The notes below the pieces were generated by a model. That model was not told the origin of the DNA. It did no database searches and saw only the letters and a list, made by a program, of their open reading frames with translations. From assembly GCA_964369225.1 (NCBI GenBank), contig CAYJER010000012.1:1-59669 (forward strand): a DNA stretch of 59,669 nt, in the 5' to 3' direction. Each line of letters begins with the position of its first letter. The first letter of the stretch is position 1. This stretch comes from SIG603 sp964369225. GTDB lineage: Bacteria > Bacillota > Clostridia > Oscillospirales > Acutalibacteraceae. Both the position numbers and the translations under genes were made by a program. Below are positions 1 through 7,474 of the stretch, piece after piece.

Positions 1-29
1 TTTTCTTACCCCCTTTGTTAGTTTTTTAG

Positions 30-53
30 GTCTAACTTTTGGGGGGCGGGTCA
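30..53. mobile_element. Terminal inverted repeat of an IS3-type insertion sequence (rest lies left of window)
   Basis: Read on the minus strand this stretch begins TGACCCGCCCCCCAAAAG and continues TTAGAC, the form of IS3-family (IS150-like) terminal repeats. It closely matches the TGACCCCCAAAAGTTGGAC at the opposite end of the window (from 59627). No transposase is present inside the window, so only the element's tip is visible. The foldback repeat at 60-136 follows almost directly, suggesting the element sits beside or inside such a repeat. The family assignment is from recollection of IS3 ends and is not proven. Confidence 0.5.
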
Positions 54-59
54 TAGCCA

Positions 60-136
60 TGTAGGGGCGGATATTATCCGCCAAAAAAGTCCGTAATTTA
101 GTCTTAATTTCATAGGCGGATAATATCCGCCCCTAC
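60..136. repeat. Foldback repeat, GGCGGATATTATCC arm type, 77 nt
   Basis: TGTAGGGGCGGATATTATCC on the left is matched by its reverse complement on the right, with about 33 nt of AT-rich loop between. Each arm is itself a small palindrome (GGCGGATAATATCCGCC). The same arm type recurs at 31607-31683, around 30120-30370 and at the right window edge. It is non-coding and may also act as a transcription terminator. Confidence 0.85.
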
Positions 137-210
137 TACCTTGTAAAATTTAAAATTTGATATTTGATATTTAAACCATGTAAGGAATATAATAAAACTT
201 AATGCTTATT

Positions 211-242
211 TGTAGGGGAGGGTCTCCGTGCCCTCCCCTACA
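211..242. repeat. Short foldback repeat, GGAGGGTCTCCGTGCCCTCC type
   Basis: TGTAGGGGAGGGTCTCCGTG followed by CCCTCCCCTACA forms one hairpin of about 12 bp. This is a solo copy of the arm that elsewhere flanks larger nested copies (11254-11508, 43911-44156). The rest of 1-553 holds only AT-rich sequence plus an ATCC/TTCACT-type repeat remnant near 302-345. No gene is seen there. Confidence 0.75.
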
Positions 243-508
243 ATATTTAATCAAATTTATCTTCATACATGCAGAGTTTTTTTAAAAAAGGTCTTTGGTC
301 GAAAAATCCGATAGGATTTTCACATTAACACTTAACTAAATTTTCTCCTACAATCAATTGTAAAGTTTTAAATTTTACGTGGTACTACATTAATTTGTGT
401 GCTTCAAAGAATTATCGTTTATGGCGGATATCTTTTAATTTTAATAAACTGTGTCAATATCCTATTATTTTCATAATATATTAAAGTAGAAATGAAAATA
501 ATAGAGAG

Positions 509-542
509 GTGTGCATTCATAGTTTAAAGCTGTGAATACACG
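509..542 (+). other. Imperfect hairpin in the zupT leader
   Basis: GTGTGCATTCATAG and CTGTGAATACAC face each other across a short TTTAAAG loop, ending about 12 nt before the zupT ATG. It could sequester the weak SD or be an operator for a metal-dependent regulator. I recognise no known riboswitch class here. Confidence 0.4.
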
Positions 543-553
543 ACACGGTTTAT

Positions 554-1318
554 ATGGATATATTAATTGCATTTACATTTACACTTATAGCAGGTCTTTG
601 CACAGGAATCGGCGGATTTATTGGACTTTTCGCAAAATCTACTAATAAAAAGTTTTTGTCTATTAGTCTTGGTTTCTCGGCTGGAGTAATGATATATGTT
701 TCTATGATAGAAATTTTCTCTAAGGCTAAAGATGCACTATCCGTTGAGTTCGGCGAAAAAACAGGATATATATATACTGTTCTAGCCTTTTTTGCTGGAA
801 TAATAATTATAATGTTTATAGACAAAATTTTACCCACGCAAGACAGTCACGAGATTTCAGACGATGGAAAACTTAAAAGAATGGGCGTTTTTACGGCTCT
901 TGCAATAGGAATACATAATTTTCCTGAAGGGCTTGCAACATTTATTTCAGCATTGCAAGAACCATCTATAGCCATTCCAATATTAATCGCTATAGCAATG
1001 CACAACATTCCAGAAGGTATAGCAGTAGCAGTTCCAATCTATCACTCTACAGGCTCTAAGAAAAAAGCATTTATGTATTCCCTATTCTCTGGACTTTCCG
1101 AGGCAGTAGGCGCCGTTATAGGTTATCTTATTTTGATGCCCTTTATTAACGATACTGTGTTTGGAATTGTATTTGCATTAGTAGCAGGAATAATGGTCTT
1201 TATATCTGTAGACCAATTATTACCAACCGCAAAAGAGTACGGCAATCACAAACAATCCATATATGGTTTAATAGTAGGCATGGCAATTATGGCAATAAGT
1301 CTATTATTATTTGTATAA
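554..1318 (+). CDS. zupT: ZIP-family divalent metal (zinc) transporter ZupT
   Basis: The 254-residue protein has about eight hydrophobic segments and the two ZIP metal-site motifs HNFPEG (about 121-126) and HNIPEG (about 150-155) in consecutive helices. This is the ZupT subgroup, known to import zinc and, less selectively, iron, manganese or cobalt across the cytoplasmic membrane. Length matches bacterial ZupT. The ATG at 554 has only a weak SD, but no better in-frame start exists because a stop lies shortly upstream. A hairpin just before the gene may control it. It is monocistronic and converges on the GNAT gene through a shared terminator. Confidence 0.93.
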   Translation: MDILIAFTFTLIAGLCTGIGGFIGLFAKSTNKKFLSISLGFSAGVMIYVSMIEIFSKAKDALSVEFGEKTGYIYTVLAFFAGIIIIMFIDKILPTQDSHEISDDGKLKRMGVFTALAIGIHNFPEGLATFISALQEPSIAIPILIAIAMHNIPEGIAVAVPIYHSTGSKKKAFMYSLFSGLSEAVGAVIGYLILMPFINDTVFGIVFALVAGIMVFISVDQLLPTAKEYGNHKQSIYGLIVGMAIMAISLLLFV

Positions 1319-1354
1319 AAAAATTAGGGTATGCTAAACATGCCCTAATTTTTA
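1317..1354. terminator. Bidirectional intrinsic terminator between zupT and the GNAT gene
   Basis: AAAAATTAGGGTATG pairs with CATGCCCTAATTTTT (one G-U pair) around a CTAAA loop. A-rich and T-rich flanks give a U tract in either direction, as expected between convergent genes. Confidence 0.88.
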
Positions 1355-1837
1355 TAATTCCATCTCCATTACTGCTTGCAAAAATGGGTGGCTGTCATCA
1401 ATAATATGCTCTTTAAACTTAAAACCAAACGATATATATTTCTCTTTAAGTTTAGTGTTTTCATCTACCATAATAAGCGAAATTTTCTTAGCATTTAAAT
1501 TAGAAGCCTTATTCTTGCAGAATAAAACAAGTGCCTTGCCTAGTCCTATTTGCTGATATTTAGGCAAAACTGAAAATTTCTGAATTAAATATTCATTATC
1601 ATCTTTTTTTCTTAACTGAATAAAACCTGCAATAACATCTTGAACCCACGCTATATACATATGAACATTTTCATTAGAAGCCTTAATCAAGTCTTCTGTC
1701 TCAATAAATGCACCACTGCTAGGGTAGTTCTCTTTTGTAAAACCATAAGTAGTAGCATTTTCAGCAAATGCCTTTCTTATGGTTTTAACACATTTATCAA
1801 AGTCTTTATATTCTGCTTTTTTAATTATATAATTCAT
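1352..1837 (-). CDS. GNAT-family N-acetyltransferase
   Basis: The 161-residue protein has the GNAT acetyl-CoA loop YQQIGLGKAL (about 95-104, the Q/R-x-x-G-x-G/A motif) after the strand FSVLPKY, and a C-terminal GF(K)FKEH segment typical of the last GNAT strands. It would transfer an acetyl group from acetyl-CoA to an amine, but the substrate cannot be told from sequence. It begins 9 nt after the DUF2628 gene stop and is probably co-transcribed with it. Transcription ends at the shared terminator with zupT. Confidence 0.85.
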   Translation of the reverse strand: MNYIIKKAEYKDFDKCVKTIRKAFAENATTYGFTKENYPSSGAFIETEDLIKASNENVHMYIAWVQDVIAGFIQLRKKDDNEYLIQKFSVLPKYQQIGLGKALVLFCKNKASNLNAKKISLIMVDENTKLKEKYISFGFKFKEHIIDDSHPFLQAVMEMEL

Positions 1838-1846
1838 ATTCTTCTG

Positions 1847-2848
1847 TTATAGAAAAAAGTTTGGTAGATATGTTGAAAGCAAATAACACACAAACACTAA
1901 AATAGTAATACTAGTGTTCACTCCACCGGCTGTGAAAACACTTGTATTAAAGTCCTCAGATGTATCAGCGGTTTTTCTAAGTCTATCAACAGTTTTTACA
2001 CAGTGATTTAAATACATTTTATTCGCCTTGAAGCCAACTACTAACATTATCACCAACATAATCACACTCATAGCTAGTGGAAGAAGCATAAACACAAAAT
2101 CATCCGCCGTCATATTAGCAGCAAGTAAAGTCATTTGTTCAGTTGTAAGCCCTGTAGAATCTACACTTTGCCCTAATGATCTTAAAGTATCCATCATGGC
2201 AGGCACTGTAATCGTTAAAAGAATAAATCTTTGTGTGATATACAAAAGAAAAATTAAAGCTGTAATTATTGCCCCAGTCTTATACTGTTTTCTGTATAGT
2301 AGCCATGGTCCAGAAAAAAGAAAAGCTATAAAATTAAATTTGTTTTTATTAAACTTAGCTATATTTCTAAATACAGGAATATAGTAAGCAGTATTTTGTT
2401 GAACTATTTTTGATAATTCGGCTGCATTTACATTGTCTTTAATATCATCAGATGGATTAACTCCGCCTAAAGGATCAGACATTGGATTAATAAACATTGG
2501 TGGAGGAGTAACGGTTTGACTATAATCTTGACTAGCACTTTTAGGAGCTTTTAGGCTTTCATTACAAATTGAACAGTGAGTAGCACTGTGAGAGTTTAAC
2601 ACTCCACAACGATGACACTCCTGATCTTTAATCTCATATGCTGTAGCTTCATTTGTTTTTTCTACTTCAACAACAGGAGGCTTCCAATCTTCACCGCCTT
2701 CATGCAGTTCAGGAAAAACACATTCTCCTTTTTCTTTATAACAATGTCTATGATAAGGTGCGCCACAAACTGGGCAAACAACTATGTCGTTACCAGTTTC
2801 AAAATCTTTATCACAAACAGGACACTTAATTCCTATATAATCTATCAT
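1847..2848 (-). CDS. Prok-RING/zinc-ribbon membrane protein with DUF2628-like domain
   Basis: This 333-residue protein starts with a RING-like zinc module (CPVC-x-CPVC-HRHC-x-C, about 9-43), then a short zinc ribbon (CHRCG...CSIC, about 78-94) and a linker. The C-terminal half holds about four membrane segments beginning with FIAFLFSGPWLLYRKQYKTG, the hallmark of the DUF2628 family. The zinc modules probably face the cytoplasm. The function is unknown; related proteins are common in Clostridia. It is the first gene of a two-gene unit with the GNAT gene and is divergent from the diguanylate cyclase. Its SD is weak. Confidence 0.78.
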   Translation of the reverse strand: MIDYIGIKCPVCDKDFETGNDIVVCPVCGAPYHRHCYKEKGECVFPELHEGGEDWKPPVVEVEKTNEATAYEIKDQECHRCGVLNSHSATHCSICNESLKAPKSASQDYSQTVTPPPMFINPMSDPLGGVNPSDDIKDNVNAAELSKIVQQNTAYYIPVFRNIAKFNKNKFNFIAFLFSGPWLLYRKQYKTGAIITALIFLLYITQRFILLTITVPAMMDTLRSLGQSVDSTGLTTEQMTLLAANMTADDFVFMLLPLAMSVIMLVIMLVVGFKANKMYLNHCVKTVDRLRKTADTSEDFNTSVFTAGGVNTSITILVFVCYLLSTYLPNFFL

Positions 2849-3017
2849 ATAATTATGTTATCGCCTTAAATTAGTACGATAAACCAGCCTTTCTAACTAA
2901 TATACAAAGCAAAGATACGCTCTTATTTATTTTACTCTAAATATATCCAAAAAGCAAGATAAACAATAATTATTTTCATATTATTAATATATAATTAATA
3001 TATTAATTAAAAATGAG

Positions 3018-3047
3018 TTGACAGTAAATACTATAATTTGATATAAT
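3018..3047 (+). promoter_or_regulatory. Sigma-A type promoter of the diguanylate cyclase gene
   Basis: TTGACA at 3018-3023, an 18-nt spacer, then TATAAT at 3042-3047, about 55 nt before the start codon. Both hexamers are perfect consensus. Confidence 0.85.
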
Positions 3048-3101
3048 AATAATGTAATAAATATCCATATAATAGATTGTTTTTAAATGGAGATAATAAT
3101 T

Positions 3102-4256
3102 GTGAATATATTTAAGAAAATTGAAGTAGACATAAAAAAAGAAAAAAGAGCTATCATAGATAGCAAAGAAGAAATCAATGCTAAGAACATTCAGATTATT
3201 AAAGCAATAACCTTAGGTTGCACATTGATTTTAGGTTCGAGTTTCATCTCTACATTCTTCATGAGTTTTATTGACGATGCAGGGTTCGACGGCTTGAAAT
3301 GGGCTTATCTATTTTTGGTTATTTGCTCTTTTCTTGCATTTTTATACATTACTTTTTTTAAGGTAAAACATGTTACTGCTTTAATATACCTTGTAAATAG
3401 TTTAGCTTTTTTATATAGTTGTATAGTTAGTTCGTTGGTTACATATGATAAAGTTTCGGTCACATTTATAGTAGTATTGTTCCTGATAACCACGTCATAT
3501 ATAGAAGAAGGTTGGCGCATAAACATATTTGCAACAGTATCTACCTTACTTTATATTTATATAATATCATTTTATAAGACACCACAGGCTTTCAACGCAG
3601 AAATTGTTAATTCAACAACAGTTCTTGCATTATCATTCATAATAGGTACAATTGTACGTGATGCAAGGCTTGAAAGTTTTATAGCAAAACGATCCTTACA
3701 AAAACAAGTGTATAAAGATCACCTCACCAATATAAATAACAGAAGAAAATTTTTTGAAGATTTAGGTTCTGCTTTAGCAGTTGATGAAGTTAACGGAATT
3801 AAGGCTTTTTCAATCTTAGATATTGATAATTTCAAGCTTTACAATGATACTTATGGGCATCAAGTAGGTGATATTTGCCTTAAAAAAATTGGCAAAGTTT
3901 TTTCAGAGATTGAAAATGATAAAAATGTATCATTTTATAGATATGGTGGCGAAGAGTTTGTAATTTCATATTTTGGAAAAACTAAAGATGAAATTAAAGA
4001 TATCTTAACATATACAGTCAAAAAAATAAAGGACTTAGGCATTGAACACAAGTCCTCTAAATATGGAATAGTGACAGTGAGCATAGGAACTACATTTATT
4101 GAAGAAGTTGAAAAAGGTAAATTTGAAGAACTGCTTACAAAGTCAGATATCGCCCTTTACTTAGCAAAAGAAAACGGCAGAAATAGGCTAGAATTTTTTG
4201 ATGATAATATGCTAAAATCAAACAATGCAATGGCTACAAAATTCAGAAAAAGATAA
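3102..4256 (+). CDS. Membrane-bound diguanylate cyclase (GGDEF)
   Basis: The protein is about 384 residues from a GTG start at 3102. I prefer this to the ATG at 3087 because GGAG at 3089-3092 is ideally spaced for it. About six hydrophobic helices (residues 30-190) precede a complete GGDEF domain with DHLTNINNRR, DIDNFKLYND and the active-site GGEEF at about 282-286. It should make cyclic di-GMP from two GTP at the membrane. The inhibitory RxxD I-site expected just upstream of GGEEF is absent (KNV instead), so product inhibition is probably lost. No EAL or HD-GYP partner is in the window. The gene stands alone behind its own promoter. Confidence 0.9.
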   Translation: MNIFKKIEVDIKKEKRAIIDSKEEINAKNIQIIKAITLGCTLILGSSFISTFFMSFIDDAGFDGLKWAYLFLVICSFLAFLYITFFKVKHVTALIYLVNSLAFLYSCIVSSLVTYDKVSVTFIVVLFLITTSYIEEGWRINIFATVSTLLYIYIISFYKTPQAFNAEIVNSTTVLALSFIIGTIVRDARLESFIAKRSLQKQVYKDHLTNINNRRKFFEDLGSALAVDEVNGIKAFSILDIDNFKLYNDTYGHQVGDICLKKIGKVFSEIENDKNVSFYRYGGEEFVISYFGKTKDEIKDILTYTVKKIKDLGIEHKSSKYGIVTVSIGTTFIEEVEKGKFEELLTKSDIALYLAKENGRNRLEFFDDNMLKSNNAMATKFRKR

Positions 4257-4265
4257 AATATCCTG

Positions 4266-4294
4266 TTGACAATCTTTGAATAATATGATATTAT
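4266..4294 (+). promoter_or_regulatory. Promoter of the thrS T-box leader
   Basis: TTGACA (4266-4271), 17-nt spacer, TATTAT (4289-4294). Transcription would begin near 4300, in front of the T-box stem I. Confidence 0.88.
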
Positions 4295-4299
4295 CATAG

Positions 4300-4540
4300 C
4301 AATAGAACGTTGATAAGGAGCTTTACTTATTTTATTGTCTAAGAGAGTCACTGACATTGGCTGTAATCGGTGATGGCAAGTTAAGCAAAAGTACCACCTT
4401 TGAGTTGCTGCCGAAATAAGGCAGACGTATGACTGCGTTAAAGTCTTTAATGAGATAGGATTAATCCTAGTTTACGGGTGGAACCGTGGGAATGTAATTT
4501 CCTGCCCCGAGAGCATTTATGTGCTTTCGGGGCAGTTTTA
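4300..4540 (+). ncRNA. T-box riboswitch, threonyl-tRNA responsive
   Basis: The leader contains the T-box core GGGTGGAACCGTGGG (4476-4490) followed by an intrinsic terminator (4503-4534) and a T run. Candidate specifier ACC (Thr) lies at 4393-4395 within AGTACCACC. Uncharged tRNA-Thr should stabilise the antiterminator and turn thrS on. The base after TGG is A, which predicts a U discriminator on tRNA-Thr. The exact stem I fold was not computed. Confidence 0.9.
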
Positions 4541-4541
4541 T
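4503..4541 (+). terminator. Regulated terminator of the thrS T-box
   Basis: TGCCCCGA(GAGCA) and (TGCTT)TCGGGGCA form a strong GC-rich stem followed by TTTTATTTT, ending just before the thrS SD AAAGGTGAG. Confidence 0.9.
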
Positions 4542-4559
4542 TTTAGAAAGGTGAGATTT

Positions 4560-6488
4560 ATGATTAATATTAATTTAAAAGGTAATGTAAAAGAATATGA
4601 AAATGCAGTATCAGTAGCCGATGTCGCTAAAAGCATAGGCATGGGGCTTTATAAGTCTGCATGTGCTGGAAAAATCGACGGAACTGTTGTTGACTTAAGA
4701 ACAGTTATCGACTCTGACTGCGAGCTTGAGATCTTGACATTTAACGACAAGCAAGGCAAGTCAGCCTATTGGCACACAGTGTCTCATGTTATGGCTCAAG
4801 CCGTAAAGAGACTATACCCTAATGCAAAATTTGCAATTGGACCTAGCATAGACAATGGTTTCTATTATGATTTTGATGCGGAGCTCAGCCTAGAAGATCT
4901 TCCAAAAATTGAAGCCGAGATGAAAAAAATAATCAAAGAAAACCTAGCTATAGAGCAGTTTACTTTGTCAGCACAAGAAGCTATTGAGCTTATGAAAGAC
5001 GAGCCATACAAGGTAGAGCTTATCAACGAGCATGCAGGCAAAGGCGAGGCTATATCTTTCTATAAACAAGGCGAATTTGTAGACCTATGTGCGGGGCCTC
5101 ATCTGATGAGTACAGGAGTTTTAAAGGCTGTAAAACTTACTGCTGTGACAGGCGCTTACTGGAGAGGAAACTCTGACAATAAGATGCTACAAAGAATTTA
5201 TGGCACAGCTTACCCAAAACAAGCAGAGCTAGACGAATATTTAGCCATGGTTGAAGAGGCAAAGAAAAGAGACCACAACAAGCTAGGCAGAGAATTAGAG
5301 CTATTCACAACATGTGATGCAATAGGCCAAGGCTTGCCAATTCTACTTCCTAAGGGCGCTATGATAGTTCGATTACTACAAAGATTTGTAGAGGACGAAG
5401 AGCAAAGAAGAGGCTGGCAATGCACAAAAACTCCATTTATGGCTAAAAGTGACTTATATAAAATTTCAGGACACTGGGATCACTACAAAGATGGAATGTT
5501 TGTGTTAGGCGACGAAGAGAAAGACAAAGAGGTTTTCGCACTAAGACCTATGACATGTCCTTTCCAATATCAAGCATATTTAAACAAAAAACGTTCATAC
5601 AGAGAACTACCTTTAAGATATAACGAGACCTCTACCCTATTCAGAAATGAGTCAAGCGGAGAAATGCACGGACTAATAAGAGTTCGTCAGTTCACAATTT
5701 CAGAAGGACACTTAATGTGCGAGCCTTCACAATTAGAGCAAGAGTTTAAAGATTGCCTAGAGCTTGCCATATTCATGCTTAAAACTTTAGGTCTATATGA
5801 AGATGTAAGCTACAGATTTTCACAATGGGACCCAGAGGATACAGACAAGTATGAAGGAACAAAAGAGCAATGGGACGAGGCTCAAGCAAGCATGGGTAAA
5901 ATTCTTGACAACCTACAGCTTGACTATGAGATAGGCATTGGCGAGGCTGCTTTCTATGGTCCAAAACTTGACATTCAAATTAAGAATGTTCACGGCAAAG
6001 AAGATACTCTAATCACTATTCAAGTAGATCAACTTCTAGCCCAAAAATTCGGCATGGAATATGTAGACAGAGACGGACAAAACAAAAACCCATACATCAT
6101 ACACAGAACTTCAATAGGATGCTACGAGAGAACTTTAGCATTGCTTATCGAGAAATACGCTGGCGCATTCCCACTATGGTTAGCACCTGTACAAGTAAAA
6201 CTTCTACCAATAGCCGACAGACATTTAGACTATATCTATGAAGTTAAAAAAGAGTTAGAGGCTCACGGCTTCAGATGTGAAGTTGATGACAGAAGCGAAA
6301 AAATAGGCTATAAAATTCGTGAGGCACAACTAGAAAAAGTTCCTTACATGCTACTAGTTGGCGATAAAGATATCGAGAACAATGTTATTTCTGTTAGACA
6401 CAGAAAAGATGGCGACCTAGGTTCAGTTTCAGTTGAAGAATTTTTAGCAAAAATCTGTGATGAAAATGACAGTAAAAAAATAAACTAA
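4560..6488 (+). CDS. thrS: Threonyl-tRNA synthetase
   Basis: A 642-residue class II synthetase. In order: an N-terminal TGS domain (about 1-60), the editing domain with HTVSH and later C-AGPHL metal-site residues, the catalytic core with the zinc cysteine in MTCPFQ, motif 2 (FRNE..GEMHGL.RVRQF) and the final zinc histidine in IIHRTSIGCYER, then an anticodon-binding domain. It charges tRNA-Thr and hydrolyses Ser-tRNA-Thr. The start is the ATG at 4560 behind GAAAGGTGAG; the frame stays open 13 codons further upstream, inside the T-box terminator. Controlled by the T-box. Confidence 0.97.
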   Translation: MININLKGNVKEYENAVSVADVAKSIGMGLYKSACAGKIDGTVVDLRTVIDSDCELEILTFNDKQGKSAYWHTVSHVMAQAVKRLYPNAKFAIGPSIDNGFYYDFDAELSLEDLPKIEAEMKKIIKENLAIEQFTLSAQEAIELMKDEPYKVELINEHAGKGEAISFYKQGEFVDLCAGPHLMSTGVLKAVKLTAVTGAYWRGNSDNKMLQRIYGTAYPKQAELDEYLAMVEEAKKRDHNKLGRELELFTTCDAIGQGLPILLPKGAMIVRLLQRFVEDEEQRRGWQCTKTPFMAKSDLYKISGHWDHYKDGMFVLGDEEKDKEVFALRPMTCPFQYQAYLNKKRSYRELPLRYNETSTLFRNESSGEMHGLIRVRQFTISEGHLMCEPSQLEQEFKDCLELAIFMLKTLGLYEDVSYRFSQWDPEDTDKYEGTKEQWDEAQASMGKILDNLQLDYEIGIGEAAFYGPKLDIQIKNVHGKEDTLITIQVDQLLAQKFGMEYVDRDGQNKNPYIIHRTSIGCYERTLALLIEKYAGAFPLWLAPVQVKLLPIADRHLDYIYEVKKELEAHGFRCEVDDRSEKIGYKIREAQLEKVPYMLLVGDKDIENNVISVRHRKDGDLGSVSVEEFLAKICDENDSKKIN

Positions 6489-6518
6489 AAGATGTAATTT
6501 TGATAAAGCACAAATAAT

Positions 6519-6550
6519 AGTAGGGGCGAACTTGTCTGTTCTCCCCTACT
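6519..6550. repeat. Short foldback repeat downstream of thrS
   Basis: AGTAGGGGcGAAC and GTTCtCCCCTACT form one hairpin. It is a single short member of the window-wide TGTAGGGG family and probably doubles as the thrS terminator. The rest of 6489-6768 is AT-rich; an inverted repeat ATCATTTA/TAAATGAT sits at about 6700-6726, ahead of the traX-like gene. Confidence 0.65.
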
Positions 6551-6768
6551 TCATTTTGTCAATTTGTCGAATTTTATTCTATTTTATCTCACTGCCTCGT
6601 TAGATATCTTATTATACAAATTCTTGTGTTAGATAAATAATTTTACTACAACTGCTAATACAATTGCCTTTACTTTGCCACAAATTTGCCTACACTCTAT
6701 CATTTAGCGTACATATTTAAATGATAATATGTTTATACTAAATATAAGTTTACTAGGCAGGTGATGAT

Positions 6769-7470
6769 ATGACAAGCAATCTAATTAAGTTTATAGCTAT
6801 CATAGCAATGATTTTTGATCACTGCATTTATTCATTGACCTATGGTTTAGAACTTATAGATCCCGATTTCTTTTTATATCCGCTCTTAGGCTTTCCTGGT
6901 AAAATTGTAGCGCCAATCATGTGTTATTTTGTGGCAGAATCTTACCACTACACATCCAACAAAAAGAAATATATATCAAGGCTATTGCTACTAGCCATAG
7001 TCTCTCATATCCCTTATATCCTACTGTTTGAGGGTACATGGTGGAAAACCACTAGCATTATTTGGGGATTTTTATTAGGCTTTATAGCACTTCACATTGC
7101 AAAAGATAAAGACCTCAACAAATTTGCTAAAGCTCTTGTTGTCTCACTTTGCTGTTTACTATCACTAATATCAACCTATGACTCGTTAGTAGTCTTGTGG
7201 ATTTTATTTTTCGGACTATATAGAAATGATACAAAAAAACAAATTTTTTCATTTTGCATAATTACATTTTGCGGTGGTTTGTCTTCAATTTTAGTTAAAT
7301 TCATTATGTTTGGATTTTCTTCATGGTACACCTTTGGAATGTTACTTGCAATACCACTTATTCTATTGTATAACGGAGAAAGAGGTAAAAAGTCCAAATT
7401 TTCAAAATATGGTTTTTACCTCGTATTTCCACTGCATCACTTAGTACTTTTCGTACTATTCTTTATTTAA
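6769..7470 (+). CDS. TraX-like multi-pass membrane protein
   Basis: The 233-residue protein begins NLIKFIAIIAMIFDH, the typical opening of the TraX family, and has about seven hydrophobic segments (about 5-25, 42-60, 70-90, 95-115, 120-150, 155-190, 215-233). In F plasmids TraX acetylates pilin. Chromosomal Firmicute homologues are of unknown role and probably acylate some envelope substrate, which is inference. SD AGGTGATGAT precedes the ATG. It ends 4 nt from the convergent histidine kinase gene with no clear terminator between, so antisense overlap of the two transcripts is likely. Confidence 0.78.
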   Translation: MTSNLIKFIAIIAMIFDHCIYSLTYGLELIDPDFFLYPLLGFPGKIVAPIMCYFVAESYHYTSNKKKYISRLLLLAIVSHIPYILLFEGTWWKTTSIIWGFLLGFIALHIAKDKDLNKFAKALVVSLCCLLSLISTYDSLVVLWILFFGLYRNDTKKQIFSFCIITFCGGLSSILVKFIMFGFSSWYTFGMLLAIPLILLYNGERGKKSKFSKYGFYLVFPLHHLVLFVLFFI

Positions 7471-7474
7471 TATA

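Noticed and set aside
2028..2384. 118-codon plus-strand frame opposite the DUF2628 gene
   Set aside because: It reads as the complement of membrane helices (a common artefact), has no SD, and lies within a recognised gene.
3305..3526. 73-codon minus-strand frame opposite the diguanylate cyclase
   Set aside because: It overlaps the coding membrane region of a recognised gene and has no SD or conserved features.
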